From Lineus longissimus (taxonomy: Eukaryota; Nemertea; Pilidiophora; Heteronemertea; Lineidae): 64,000 nucleotides of DNA. How positions within the stretch are numbered: the first letter of the stretch is position 1; each line of letters begins with the position of its first letter. Of this stretch, positions 14,105 through 29,100 are shown piece after piece. The notes beneath the pieces were generated by a model. It was given only the letters and a program-made list of their open reading frames with translations. It ran no database searches and was not told the DNA's origin. Location: the NCBI RefSeq assembly GCF_910592395.1, contig NC_088310.1, positions 17,305,501-17,369,500 on the forward strand, written 5' to 3'. The position numbers were made by a program, and so were the translations under genes.

Positions 14105-17100
14105 ATGAAGACAAGATATAGTACCATTGATCTGCGGGTGGCAATCAATGAAGTGAATTCCAAGTGAGATATTCCGGCGATTTTTGTGTTTAATTTATCA
14201 TCTTTTCTGCCCATCGGCATCAATCCCCAATCAATCATCATCATGATCATCATGATCATCATTACATGTGCATGTATATCTTATCTACATCACGCTCATT
14301 CGACGTTCATGCATGTTTGGCCAAATGTCGGTTATAGGTTAAAAGGATGCGATTCAGTGGCCTGACCTGTAGGCCTACTGTAGGCTACCTGGCCGGTGAC
14401 TTGATCAAGAAGTAGAAGGGGGCAACAAGAGTAAGACTAAGAGACGACAGGACAGCCAGGTTTATTGGCCTTTTTCGACAAAGACGAATCAGAGCCAAAA
14501 CAAATCAAATGTGCTCACGTCAAAAGGCCTAATCCAACTTCGGACAGTGCCATAAGCTACTGCGACCCTTTGTTCCAGGTGAAACACACGACTGGTCAGC
14601 GCCCAAACAACATCTTCAATAGTCATTAAACAGAAAAATGAACGCTTAGAAAGAGACGATGTGGCCTGGTCGGGCCTGTGCTGTATCTGTGAACAGGCCG
14701 GGGAACAGGCAAAGTTATGATAATCCCTGGGGCAGCCTAGGTTTTATCCTTATCTTTACTGCTGATGATGATAGCCTGAATTACATCATGATCATGCTTA
14801 TTTTGTTATTGTCATTTATGAGCAGAAGACCTGAGATCGAGGGTTACAACGAAATCTTTGAGATGATAGTCCAGGTAAACCCCGAACCTCCGCTGATCTT
14901 CAGGGTTAATTTACCAAGTTTCTTATTAATTTTATGTGTGCCTCTGCCCCAGCTTCTGTGTGAGTCTTTGGTTCACTTTGCTCCCCTCTTGAGCTAACGA
15001 AATTTCCATTGCTGCTAGAGATTTGGGTGCATCAGAATGCCATCTGACTTGATCTAAAGTCTAATTGCCGCCATTAGACTTGGTTATATTTGTGTTGAAA
15101 TCAAAACACACAGGTGATTCTAAAATCTTGCCAATTTGATCTGTAAGTATAGACAAAAGGTGTGGCTTGTTGGATATGTATGTGAATTTTCTATTTGACC
15201 GTGAAGAACTATTTGACTCGAGACACTTCTCCTTTAATTTAATTTTGTTTCATTCCAGATTGTTGGGGTTGCGTGTAGCCAACTGCTATGACATTGACCA
15301 CAAGACCTACTTGATAAAGCTGGCTAAGTAAGTGAATTTCTGTTGTTGATGTTAAAGAATAACACTTTTTTTCAAGTGTGGCCTTGATTATAACCCACTG
15401 TTAAGGGGCATAGCAATCTATCTGTTGATCTTGGCTGTGTCCCTTGACGTCTTTGTAACTTTTTTGTGTATGTGTTGTTAATTATTTGTATAATGTTGGC
15501 CAAATAGAATAATTATGACACCTCTTTTCAGGCCGGATATGAAAGCCATGTTGTTGATTGAATCGGCCAACAAAATCCACATCACTGGTTACGAGTGGCC
15601 CAAGAACGTTTCGCCCTCTGGTTTCTCAATGAAAGTAAGTAGCTGCCATGAAGTAGGGAAATACTATGAATTGGGAAATATATACGGCTGTGTATAGTTA
15701 AGGTTTTGCAAAATTCCATCTTTGGCATGGTATAAATTAAGCGTTTTGTGAACACCGTAACAATTATTACAATTTCAATATGTTTTTCGCAGCGTTTTCT
15801 TTCTTCTCAAAATTTGATCTGGTCATAAAATTAAAACACAGTCAAATATTTTCCGGCTATAGTGTGTTTGTTATTGCAAGAATGAAATTAGTACAGATAA
15901 ATCAAGTTGCCTTGACTTGGATTCCAAGCGCAGATCTTTGGATTGGCAGTCGACTGCTCTACCAGTTGAGCTGTCGAGTTTCCCCAAATTTCTGCACTGC
16001 ATGACACCATCATTAAAGAGTTTAACGTTCGTCTAACCCTACAAAGTTGGACACAGACCATTTTTAATACATGTATGTGGGGGTTTTTTAATACGGGAAG
16101 TACACGTATGTCCAAGAGTCACTATTACACCAGGCGGGGAGGTCACTGTTAGCCCAAACAATCCTAAATATAGGCACAATGAACAAAAGATCATGTGGCG
16201 TGCAACCATGCGATCTTTTGTTTGCTGCTTGTCTGTTGTGGCCAGCAGTGGCTTCCTCCGCCTGTTGTGACGGCCTCTGTGGTCAGTCGTTTGTAAAGGT
16301 CATACTGTGTTGTCTGCCGGGGCTTATGCCCCAGGCCTCGCTAGGCAAACAACAACACGGGGGTAAAACGGAATCAAAAGGCGACACGATATTGATAGCG
16401 TACAGCCATTCGGTGTATATTCTCCGTTCTCCTTTTCACAACCTATGGCCAGGTGGCAACACCTGCCGGGTCGCAAATAGCCACATACAATACACATACT
16501 GCTTCAGGTATCCACTAAAATATATAGTCTTCCTTTTACATTTGCATATCATATGGAGCTGGTAGACTTTCTCGATGGTTTCACACTAACTCAGTTCTTT
16601 TCATGGAAATGATAGATGGCAGCGCGCAATAGCTTGGAGACATATTCGATAGAAAAAAACTAAAAATGTTGTTAACCCTTGTATATTTCTTGTAGCTGCG
16701 TAAACATCTCCGTACCCGTCGTCTTGAGAAGATCGAACAGCTTGGTATTGACCGAATCATTGACCTTCAGTTCGGATCTGGAGAAGCTGCATATCATCTC
16801 ATAGTAGAGCTGTATGATAAGGTAAAATACATGTACTAAGCTGGTAATCAAAAATATACATAATAGAAAGATAAAATGCTCTCTATCAAGGACACCCTTG
16901 GGTCTGACAAATGCTATGTGTAATTTAGAGGTGTCCTAAATGTCTTTAATAGAGAGGTTGTCCTTGGTAGAGAGGTGTCGACTAAGAGAGATTTCACTGT
17001 ATTTTGGAACTTCACCCTTCCAAGACCCTCTTCATCATTGCGATGAACAAAAGCAGGCCAAGGGTTAAAAGTGACCATGAACTGGTCAATGTTGGGCCTG

Positions 17101-20100
17101 TCCCATTAATTATGAATCCGGAGTTAAGCACCGATTGTCCTGTACCACTCGACGGGCCATGTGGACTGTGCTGTCAAATCAAAAAAAGCCTTTGATAAGC
17201 ACATTTTGCCAACTTAATTAATGTAAATTCACACACACTTTGAAACCTTTTAATCGTCATTTTCCAGGGGAACTTAGTGTTGACAGACTTTGAGTACACC
17301 ATCCTGAACATTCTTCGAGTGAGGTCGGATGAGAGTCAAGATGTTAAGTTTGCTGTGAGAGAGAAATACCCATTGGATGCAGCTCGTCAACCTGTGCCTC
17401 TCATGCCTCAGGATAAGTAAGTCTAGAAATGATTAGGGCATGATAAATTCTCTCTATAATTGTTACTGCTTTTGTTCCGACTGTTGACCCTACATTCTCC
17501 TTCTGCTATGTTGCATGTAACATTCACTCACTCACTCACTCACTCACTCACTCACTCGCTCGCTCGCTGGAGGTTAGAATCTTCACGACACTGTTTCTCT
17601 TTACCAATGATGACATCACTGTATCCCCAATTAGAAACACTCTGTGCAGGTCTACATGTATGTTGTCTCCTAATGAGTACAGTTCCTTCAAGGGGTGTCT
17701 ATTAATAGATTGTCTCATCCCATTTTATTTGTATATCAGGCTGCACGAAATACTGACTGCTGCAAAAGATGGCGACCCCCTGAAAAAAATCCTCAACCCA
17801 AACTTTGGTAAGCATTATTCCTTCATCTTGAACTTGAAACTTTCAGGAAAGTCTCCTTTCAAGAAGTAAGGTAAAGTGATACAATTATCACCTTAGTACA
17901 AATAGAACCCCTACAGTGCATCTGGCAATAGACATTAATGCTGACTGAGGCTATAATTGCACCACCTATACCTTACATTTACATAATCAAAGGCTGTACC
18001 AAGCCTGTCTCAAATGAAGGGCACTTACCCCGGTATATGGATGGATAAGGGCAAGCCAGAGACAGATGCACTCGGTACAGTATATTGTCATCTGGACGAT
18101 AAAAGCTAGCATGCCATCGCCCCGTTTGCTATGCACTCGTTGTTGCTCCCTTTGATGGGTCTATTTGGGTGAGTTTACCCTAAGAGTTTTCAAGCAGACT
18201 CTTCGACCCTAAGAGTTTTTAAACCCCCACCTAGGGTATGAATGGTAGAGGTAAACAGGTCAGCTTACTATTTACTCTTGGGCACAACAGTGATAGGTTC
18301 TCATAGTGCATAATGCCGTGCATTATGGAACTCTGCACTAGAAGCTACCTGGATGAGTCATCACTTGAACCCAGGGCTCGAGAGTTGGGGGTTTATTAAG
18401 CAGTGTACGAGTTTACGTTTTCTTTGCAGAATATGGTCCAGCAGTGATTGACCATTGTTTGCTGAGTGTTGGTTTCCCTGAAAATGCCAAGATTGGCAAA
18501 GGTTTCACACTGGCTGAAGGTTGGTTATATTTTGTATTTTCGGCAGAATTCAAGTTTCCTTATGAATTTTGAATTGTACTTGGCTTGACAAGTTAACAAT
18601 GTCAGGGAATGAAGTCTTATGTGCCTGGACCACTTACCTTCCTCAACACAGTAGAATTTAGCTCAGCAGCCTTTGCGTGTCCTAGTTTGTGGTCAGAAAT
18701 GGCCAGAACAACTGCTCCTCTGTACGAAGGTTGCGGACATGTTTCTGGAAGATGGGTTCTTGCCCGAGTTATCGATTGGCTGAAACATCTCACATGATGT
18801 GTAGTGGTTCGCCACGGTTAGTTTTCATCTTCACAAACTGTTTTTAGTTCTTGATTGCAACTGGCCTGTTTTCTTTTCAGACATGCCAAAGTTAATGTCG
18901 GCTTTGGAGTTGGCTGAGAAGCTCCTAGAGGAGACCCGGGCTGAGGGTGAAGTTGGCAAGGTTTGTCATTCTTTCCTTGTTTATCACAAGGTTATCAGTC
19001 AATCAATTAATCAATGCAAAAATAGAACAAAAAAGCAAATCAGTTCATAATAATTACACTGAGATCATGTTAAATTATTTATTAACAATGTACAGAGATG
19101 TGATATATGTACATTTTATGTGCAATATTTTCTTTTAAAAGAAGACGATTGAGAAAATTAAAGAATTTAAATAAATCAAAAAAGCACTGCAAACTTGTAT
19201 AAGTTACTTTGAACATTGCGTGATGTAGAAAACAGCGCTCTACAAACAGCATGTTGATTTGAAATTTTCACACACAAAATTATATCTAGAGCATCAGAAA
19301 AAGATAAGACCAAGTCGACATGCATCACCAGAGATTTAGTTGATAAAATTTATACTGATTGTTTGTGTGGTACATGTATTACTTTCCCCCAACCTCAGTC
19401 GATCTCGATTTCTTTCGTTTTAGGGAGGATACATCATTCAGAAGCGGGAGACGAAAGCAGCAGCTGCAGGGAATGATGGTGGAGAACTCCTTACGTAAGT
19501 AGTTCATATGTAAAGCGCTTTGAGAAAACGTAAAGTGCTTTGAGAGTGTTGTAACATTATAAGCGCTGCATTGGAACTTACATCTACATGTACATGTATA
19601 TCTAATTTCTATTCAACCTCTTGAATTCCAAAACTTTAAAATCCCAGGATCCCAGGGTGGTCAAAATTGCGAAATTGGGTCTGACTTTCACGATGCATAG
19701 CGCCCGCATACAACCGCCAAAGTCCGGTACCGAGGCGCCATCTACCCAGGCATGCTCTAACTGACCCTACTGTACATCAAACACGCTAAAACAAACAATA
19801 AACTAGCGTCCCAGCTCAAGGGAATAAAAATTACTGAGACCGACCTGTCAGTCGTTGGGAAAAAAACATTATTTTAAAATGACTGTCTGGTCAGTCACCG
19901 GGATTCGAGAGATTAAACATCTTAATCTAGACATGAAGAACAACATCTACGTTTTGTGTGAAGTACAAAAACTTTCAATGTACAGTGGAACCTCCCTTAG
20001 CGGACACCTCTCTATTAAGAACAGCACTCGTCAGGCCCGAGGGTGTCCTTAATAGAGAGTTCTACTGTACATCTGTAGAAACTTTCTCTTGAGAAAGGTG

Positions 20101-23100
20101 GCCATCAAGCATAATCAAAATCCTGATCGGCTTTTTCACTTAATTTGTATAAAAACCAAAAGAGATGAAACTTTCTAATGCAAACGTTCACTTCGCATAG
20201 AACTTATAATCAGATTGTTGATTTTGCCTGAGACTTGGAAAAAGAGAGAGACAACTTCCCATGAGGTGCGACTGTTGTGTCATGGCATACCTTTTCTTGG
20301 TCTACTTGCACAGTCTCTCCTGATGTCCACATGCAATTGTTCATTCACACCGACCTGTTCACACTGCTGACGACACAATGAAGCCCCTCACCAAACCCTT
20401 TATAACAAACTTGCAGTTGCACACAAACGCATACTTTCGGCAAAACACTTCGCAAAGTTCAGGTTCTTTAAAGAAAACTCTCATTCACTCAACCTTTACA
20501 GACTATGGGTGATATGAATAAAGACTAGCAATTGCTTTTACTGAAAACCCCATGTACATTTACACTAGGCCTTTCTGTACAAAACTGAAGTAAAACCATT
20601 TACTAGTCTTTATTCATATCAGCCCTTGGGATTTTACTTGCATTAAGAGGAGCCCACTGCTGGTTGCACTTTAAGATGTTTTCGTTGCCCTGGTCATTCT
20701 GGTACGATATGAACCTCAGTAATAAGGCTGACAGATTTGAGTCTCATTTTTGGAGAAAAAACATTATTCCGGAATTCCCAAATTTTTTAGTTTTCGTGAC
20801 CCACTCATGACGGACAAATCGAAGCGATACTAACTTTTTGTCATTTTTTCCGTCATGATCCAATTCCATATTAATAGTTCTTAAATGAATGATATAAGTC
20901 TAAAGTTGTTTATCTGGCATCGATCTCAGTGTATTGAAAAATAGTTCAATAATGTTTCAATAGGCCTGGGTGTGTTCTGTTGTATTGTCAAGCACACATG
21001 TACACATACTTATCTGTGATTCAATTCAAACTATGCTGACAGCATCTGGTCTCATTGTATACAAAGCACGGCACATCTGGTCTCTTTGTATACAAAGCAC
21101 GGCACATCTGGTCATGCAGCCCGACCTCTGAGAATGTGTACACAGGCGAAAATTTCTCTTTTAAAAGATAGAAATAGAAACTCTGTCATTTATGTAGAAT
21201 GTATATAGATTTTCTAAAGGAATTCCCTTTATAGATCTTTTAAGGAAACCTATATAGATCCAATGTAGAGAAAGTCTATGTAGATTTTTTTAAAGATTTG
21301 ATATAGACTCTATACAGTTAAAATGACTGTTTACTTTAAATCATACAGGAAAAACCTTTAAAATCTATGAAAATTCTATGATACATGAAAAATATAAACA
21401 TTTTCTATTGAAATTTCTCTATGAGGATTTGTATTTAGTATCTTTTCATAGAGTTTGTAAAGGATTTCTATATAGATATTTCATAGAAACTTTGCTTGTG
21501 TACAGTCTTGAGCATGAGTGAAATACGACAGATTTTAGTCATGTCTCATCAGGTGTGGACTGAGACTCGTTGTTATTGTGAATCTGTGTGATTAAAGGGA
21601 TTGGACTTTACAATGTGCAATGGCCAACAAAGCACATGCTGGAAGTTTTACTAAACAATGCTAAACAATAAAAAAGTATTAGAAAATCACAGCATGTATT
21701 TATCCTGACTAGCACTGTACTTTTGACATTACCCACATTTTCAGAGTAAAATAATTGGCGTAGTTTCAGATGAAAGGTGGAATGATTTTCCCTATTGTCC
21801 GCAAAACAGGTGTTGGTTCTTCGAAAATCAGACAAATGTGTTGAAGTAATACATTTGTGTGGTATTTAACCCATTTGCTGTGGCCCCGCCCGGTGCTAGC
21901 AGTCGATACCAATAACAAATAATGGAGCTTATTTCTAACTGAACAGTCGAAACCATTCGAAAGTGTCGCCATCTGACAGTTTGAATCTCACTGTTAGGAA
22001 TATCCATAACACCTCGATAATGATGAAGAAATGATGAAGAAATAATGTTGTAGAAATCCTTTTTAAGAAACTTATGATGAATTAAAAATCAGTTCCCCTT
22101 CTCTACAGATGAGTCAAATTTCTTTTGTTACAGAGACCTGCAAGAATCATTCCTCTCCTCAAAAGAGGAAAATGAGAACATTTCGCATTCTTTCACAAAT
22201 ATGAGGCAGAGTTCCAGAAAACAGTGCAATTTTTTTTAAGTAGTCCACATGTCAGCAAGAAATGTCGGTATGGATACATGTTTATTCCTCAGCCATTCTT
22301 CTTGTCATTCAGACCTAGCTTATTCGTTATCTTGTCCACTAATCTAGCCACATCCTCCTGCATCACACTTATACACATAGACATTGTTGCCAAGCCGAAC
22401 AGTACATAAAACGCACATAAGGCTGCCTTCTCGGTGTCCTCACCCGATAAAGTCTTCCCACCCGGGACGTAGTCTCCAAATCCAATCGTACTAAACGTGA
22501 TGAAACAGAAGTAGGAGCTCTCCAAGTAACCCCAACCCTCCCAGAGGTGGAACAGCACTGCTCCGAATGCCATGTAGACAGCTAAGATAAACACCGCTAA
22601 TAATATCGGTACACGGATCTCCTCATCCTCCGGCTTTTGTGTCTCTTTTTCTTTTTTTCCAACCTCGACGTCTCCATCCTTTTCTGGTTCCGCTGCCTCT
22701 TGAGATGACCCCGCCTTCTCGTTCTCATCCAGCGGTTTCTTTTCGCATTCCTTGGCGTCGCCATCGGGCTTGTCTTTCTTGATTGCGTCTTTGCTCGATT
22801 TGATATCAGTGGATGGTTGCTCTTTCACTTTACTCTGGAAAGAAAATTGCTGTGTTACTGTTTCAGTATCAAGTCATTTGCAACCCTCGAACCCCCTCCC
22901 TCCTCAGTTTTATACCCTTATCGTTAGCCTCATAGCATAATTGGGAGTGTATGAAGTGCAGGCACAATGTATACCGTATTGTACAGATTACAAAAAACTT
23001 TATTTATTTAGCACCTGTGGGCCTCGGGCTCCCAAAGATAATATATATATCATATTCATTTGCCTATATTTTCCCTTTGCTCGTGGCTTTCCTGGCGGCA

Positions 23101-26100
23101 CTTGGCTCTTAAATAGAGTATTGGCTCTTAGCTCTTGGCTCTTGGCTCTTAGTTCAGGTTGTCCCCTTCAAACTTTACAATGAATAGTCATTCAGTGTTA
23201 TTACAGATTTTGACTATTCATTTCCCTACTACAAGCTATCCTCCACCTGACAACAACCATGTCCATCAGTCCCGAAGTTCTTTTTTCTTGAGACACGAAA
23301 AGATGAAAATTTATACCTTTTCTGGCTTCTTCTTTTTCTTCTTATGGCTTACTTGGAAGCACTTGATCAGGCCGGCATAGATGAGGCGGAGGATGTTGGC
23401 CCAGATGGAGCCGATATACGCCATGCAGAGTAACATGAGCGGTATACCAAACATGGCATAGATCATGGTGACTACTCGACCCCACTCTGTTTTAGGTGTG
23501 AGGTTACCATATCCTGAAAAGCAGATACAATACAACATCACCTTAGAGAGGATGACAACAGGTCACAGTATCTAGTTACAGTAGAACCACTCTTAGCGGA
23601 CACCTCTCTAATAAGGACAACCTCTGTATTAAGGACACTAGTTTTGGTCCCAAATTGGTTATTTCCATTCAATTTGACCTCTCTAATCAGGACACCTCTC
23701 TTTTGAGGACAGCACTTGTCAGTCCCGAGGGTGTCCTTAATAGAGAGGTTCTACTGTTTATTGAACTACATCAGTGTTAACCCTATCAGTAAACGCCTTT
23801 CAGATTCTGACGGGTAAGAACAGTTGGTAATCAGTGCACCCGTTCGAATCCAATGCCTGTCCTTATCCACTAGTAATGTCATAAACTCCCTCTACATGGG
23901 TATGTATCTAAATTCAAAGGATTATTGGCAGGAAGAGAGCCTCAAGTAAGTGAGTCAGGACAACTGATAACCGTTGCTGTTTGATCTGGCTGGGATTATT
24001 TTTGAATGAGAAAATTTGATAGTTGTGTTTTCCGGTGTCACGCTACGCAATGGCGACAAATGCATATGGCCACCATCGATGTCAAGGAGATTCTGCACTG
24101 AAACACCCAACAAGAACTCTAGCTTTAGCCTAGTCTGAGAGAGAGTGTCCAATGGGCAGATAAGTTACAATTCATCCTTCATGATCCCTATCAAAGCTAA
24201 TTTCGTATGAGCATTACTGTGGCACCTCTGTGGGTATCAGGACAATTGATACATCATCAAGTAATATGCAAGTTTCTGAATGGAACCCTATTTCCCACAT
24301 GGTCACCCGGGGGATCTGTAACAGACTTTTTAACAGGATATGAGATGGTACAGGTGCTGGCCGTGTGAAAATCCCTTTAATAGAAAATCACACCTTACCT
24401 ATTGTTGTGATTACTGTGACTGAGTACAGCAGTGCCTCCGAGAATGTCCATTCCTTGAGATTCGTATCATCACGCCAGGTGAATTGCCAGCCACTGTGCT
24501 GTGTCATTTGATCTTCGTATGCTCTGATTACGCCTCCCATCAGTGCCTTTAACTCCGTGGAATTCTTGCAACGTGCGAGCGTGAGATTATCCGAGATCTG
24601 GGCAAGTCTTTCTTCGAGAGTTATGTTATTCGGCGGTGGGGGGTCTGCCATTGGCACTGTGCCATTCTCTGTTAAATTCCTGCGTTCGGAGACTGAGAAC
24701 ATCACTCCTTTTGCATCATTCTCTTTCTCCTCGGCAGCCAGGACGCACATTTGCTGCATCTTGCGAGCCAAGTCATCCACGACGACTTGGCGGGCTGCTT
24801 TTAACGTTTCTAGATTCGATTGTGAGTAATTGTTCTCCAGCGCCTGAAACAAGAATGCGCCTATAATACTGTATGCAACAACCAGACCGATTAATCCAGC
24901 ACTGCATAGGATGGCTTTTATGATCCATTTGAGAATGTCCAATTTGCCAATGTTTTTTCCCATCCTGAAAAGAGATAGAAAGTAGGAAATAAGACACTTT
25001 TGAAAAAAAAACCATAGTAGCTACTGCCATAAAACCTTGCATGTATTGGAAGTACTTTATTATCCGAGATTCAGGAACTGACTGATTCATTTCCTGTGGA
25101 ATTTCTTCAATCCTGGAATCAAACATGCAATGATTGTCAAATATAAGCAATTTTAACTTACTGCATTTTTACGTTTTAAATCTAACAGTCAAGGGTACCT
25201 CAAAAACTGCACTCCATTACCAGATGTAACAGACTGCTCAACATGACAATATGTTGATGGATTTTGATTGAAGTATGATGCCACATTTGCAGTTCTTATA
25301 TATTAAAAGGCTAGACAAACTGATTTCTGCAGTCCACAGTTTACATGGCCAACCTATCGATTTGAGTTTACACTCATAGAATGACGCAGAACATAACATT
25401 TCTTATCTAAACACTTCAATTTGTGATGTAGATTTCAGAATAAGATTTGGTTCTGACTTTTTGATCTAACGAAATCAAACATTTTGCCAATAAACCAAGA
25501 CAAATATGTCTTTGGCCTGAAACTGTGACTGATCAAGATGTCATTCAAGTTCTATTGAAATGACAACAGAAAAAGTGCTGTCATCGTCAGCTTGGCCGAT
25601 ACCCCATACTGGGTGGAGCCATGTGCTAGATCTTTTTTTTCCAACTCAGTTGGACAGAAACACCTGTGTAAGACACGTGCATCAGTGTACTGTCGTTCAT
25701 GTCAACTTAAGCTGGAGTGGACTTGATAGTTAACCGTTGATTACTGCTATCAATTAATTTGATGGTGAACACGACGTGGCCAGAAAAAATAGCTTTAGAT
25801 TTAAATGAATTTAAGGCTACACAGATGCGTTAAACAAAAAAAGGGAAGTGGAATGGGCCATTATTGAATCTATGATAGGTGAACCAATGTATAACATGGT
25901 TTATGGTGCTGCATTCACACAATCTACCATGGGCCATCATTGAATCTATGATAGCTGAACCGATGTATAACATGGTTTATGGTGCTGCATTCACACAATC
26001 TACCATCGGCCATCATTGAATCTATGATAGGTAAATCGATGTATAGCATGGTTTATGGTGCTGCATTCACACAACCTACCATGGACGATCATTGAATCTA

Positions 26101-29100
26101 TGATAGGTAAACCGATGTATAACATGGTTTATGGTGCTGCATTCACACAATCTACCATGGGCCATCAGAGAATTTATGATCGGTGAATCGATGTACAACA
26201 TGGTTTGTAGTGCTGCATTCACACTGAAGCCGAATTGAAACCATTTCTGTAGAGCGCTGTCTGAAAAACTAATTGGTTCCACCGGTTTCAAAACGACTGC
26301 TCTACACTTGGCCTAATGTACATTTGATTTGATTTGAAAAGTGCTACGTTTTCCTGCCATAAACTTCAGCAACACGCCATCAATGTCAATATTCTTACTA
26401 ACCGCAGATGTGCTTGATCGCCCAAAATAGTTTCTGACTTTGCCCATGTATGGATGGATCTTTGCTTTGATAACTTTTTTTCTTAGGTCAAGTGCACGTA
26501 ATGGCATGCATCCCTAGTCATTACAAGTTAATATCTGCACACATGCAGTAATGGTAATCATATAATGACATCTGGAGTGATGTTGATTTCTCGTTGCAGT
26601 TATCATGAATTCCATCCGTTCAAGTACAAACAGCATGAGAGCTTCCCATGTTTGGAGTTTGAAACCTTTAACCAGGTGGGTCAATGTTCTATCATTTAGT
26701 ATCACTGAAGTTAAAAGGCAGTTATATAAAAATTGTATTCTCAGGTGCTTTTCTTCATTGCCCTTCTGTAGTGAGGCCTGTAAACATGAGAAACAGTTTA
26801 AAAAAACTGTTGCAGATTCTGAAAGAGGTTACATTGAAGTGCAAAAGAGGGCAGCACCGATTTGTTAACATCCTCTAAAGCCAATCGGAAAGAAAACAAA
26901 ACCCAATACATGTAGTTGATATAAAGGAAGTAAGGGCATTCGACATTGTTCAACTGCTGCAGATGCTGTGAGTGATTATATTGACGTGGAAAAGAGGGCA
27001 GCACAGATTTGTTAACATCACCTGAAGCCAAACAGAGAAAAACCGAACCCAATAGTTGATGTAAAGTAATGGCATTCGAGCCAGACCTTTAGGTGGATGT
27101 CAAGATTGGTTAAAACAAGCAAAACCCATATTTAAAGTTAAGGTTAATGAGAGAAAAACCCAGAGCCAAACTGATTGTGGTAAAATTTTAACTAGCTTGC
27201 TTGGACGTCGAATCATTATGTCATCTTTTGGCTCTCCTTTGTGGAAATGATTTGCCAAAAAGATGTTATTTTTGATGTATTTCTAGGCTGTGGATGAGTT
27301 CTTCTCTCAGATCGGGAGTCAGAAACTTGACATGAAGGCGCTGCAGCAGGAGAAGACTGCTCTCAAGAAGCTGGAGAATGTCAAAAAGGATCATGAGAAA
27401 CGTGTTGGCGTGCTCCAGAAAGAACAGGTGCGATTTGAAAATTTAATGTTTCTAGACATGCCAAAGTGTGGTTGTGTATAAAGGTCACCTTTTATCTGTC
27501 CCAAGGCCAAGTCAAACACCAGTGAGGGAATGTGTGAGGTGTTTCTTAAATACCCTAGCATGTCTCTGTAGAAACCCCATAGACAATTATTTGCAACAAT
27601 CTCTAGCACATCCAGAATAGAGAATGTCCAAGCTTTGCTTTTCATCAACCAGAGACTGGTTTCAAGCTGACACTGGTTTCAAGCAGAGACTAGTTTCAAG
27701 CAGGGACTGGTTTCAAGCGTACCGTTCATCAATAAGTTTCAAATTTGTTTGTCAGTCAGTCATGTCAGTGTAGGGTCATTTTCACTCTGAGCATGACAAT
27801 ACCGGTCATGCACAGATCCTTGTTGAATTGGTCAATTTGAAAATCGTCTAACATGTCGATTGAATAATGTTTAAGAAATATGTAGTGTAACGTAGCGTAA
27901 CGTAGTGTAACGAAATGTAATGTAAAGATGTCTGTAATGGTTCATTTCACATAACTTTCTTTCAGGAACATGATAAAACAAAAGCACAGTTGATTGAGAT
28001 GAACTTAGATACGGTGCGTACTGATGCTACTCAATTATTAGGGCCTACATGTTACTAAACTTGTTAAAAGGACAAGGACCAGCTTTGTGACTCGTGATCA
28101 GCTTATCAGCTCTTCTTTGGAAAAATATCCTTTGAAACCTCAAAAGCTTGAATTGCTGATTAGAAATGGTTATTTTGTGAGAGACAGTGGGTATCAACTC
28201 CAACTTTTGACAAAAAAGTTGATTATACATGTTATAGAAAATACTGGAAATTAAAGTTTTTTTGTGTGGCCCGGTCTAAGAAATCACATTTGTGATGAAA
28301 TTTAGCTGCAAATTGTATAAATAAGTTCTGAAATTTAAAAAATGTTGTCTCCCCTCAAAACGGATCCTGCAGTAACCCTGATAATTTATCTGAAGCTCTC
28401 TCTTCCTGTTTCTTCAGGTTGACCGAGCGATCAAAATCGTGTGCAGTGCCCTAGCCAACCAGATTGACTGGTCTGAGATCTGGGACCTGGTGAAGGAAGC
28501 CCAGGCCAATGGAGACCCTGTGGCCAGTTCAATCAAGGGGTTGAAGCTGGATTCTAACCATATCACCATGCTGTTGGGGTAAGTTGATAGTTTTTTGTGA
28601 CATTTCGGCGATATAAAAAGAGAAGCTGTGGGTCCATATTCCTTTTCAGGGCTCGAGCGAACTTCGTAACGACGCCACACGTGATGACATCACACGTGAT
28701 GACGTCACACGTAAACGTTGTGTCATCTGTCCGACAACATTCCAAATCACATGACATCTGATAATAATTTACTAATATTAAGTATGGATTAAAGGCCCTT
28801 GCAACGAGCTAAAGGGGCCAATTGCAAGTGAGCACCATGCGATTTAAAAAACACATATTTATGGGGTCATTTTGAGTTATTCATTTGTCTCTAATCTATA
28901 CTTGGTATATAGATGTCGGTTAGCCTATATCTGCTGACATTCAAGAACCTTCATTCTAACTGATATCAGATTGGTTCCGTGGTATAAACATGATAAAAAG
29001 TACTATTAAAGTAAAAGATAAAGTATTTTTGCATAGCTTCCTCATTCATTGGCCTCATATCAGGCATGTATTTCTGCCATTCACAACAGATGGCATTAAC

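Noticed and set aside
16179-16565. 128-codon open frame on the plus strand
   Set aside because: It lies within NEMF intron 3, overlaps a hairpin and simple Cys-rich reading of repeat-like DNA, and has no recognisable domain or splice support.
22281-22286. AATAAA just after the K2P stop as the poly(A) signal
   Set aside because: It would leave an almost zero-length 3' UTR; possible but not supported, so not listed as a separate feature.
25033-25122. Possible upstream coding exon of the K2P gene
   Set aside because: An acceptor and a donor-like site can be found on the minus strand, but the encoded peptide resembles no channel N-terminus; it could only be 5' UTR.
26076-26291. 71-codon minus-strand frame with repeated peptide
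   Set aside because: It is a translation of the 76-bp tandem repeat.
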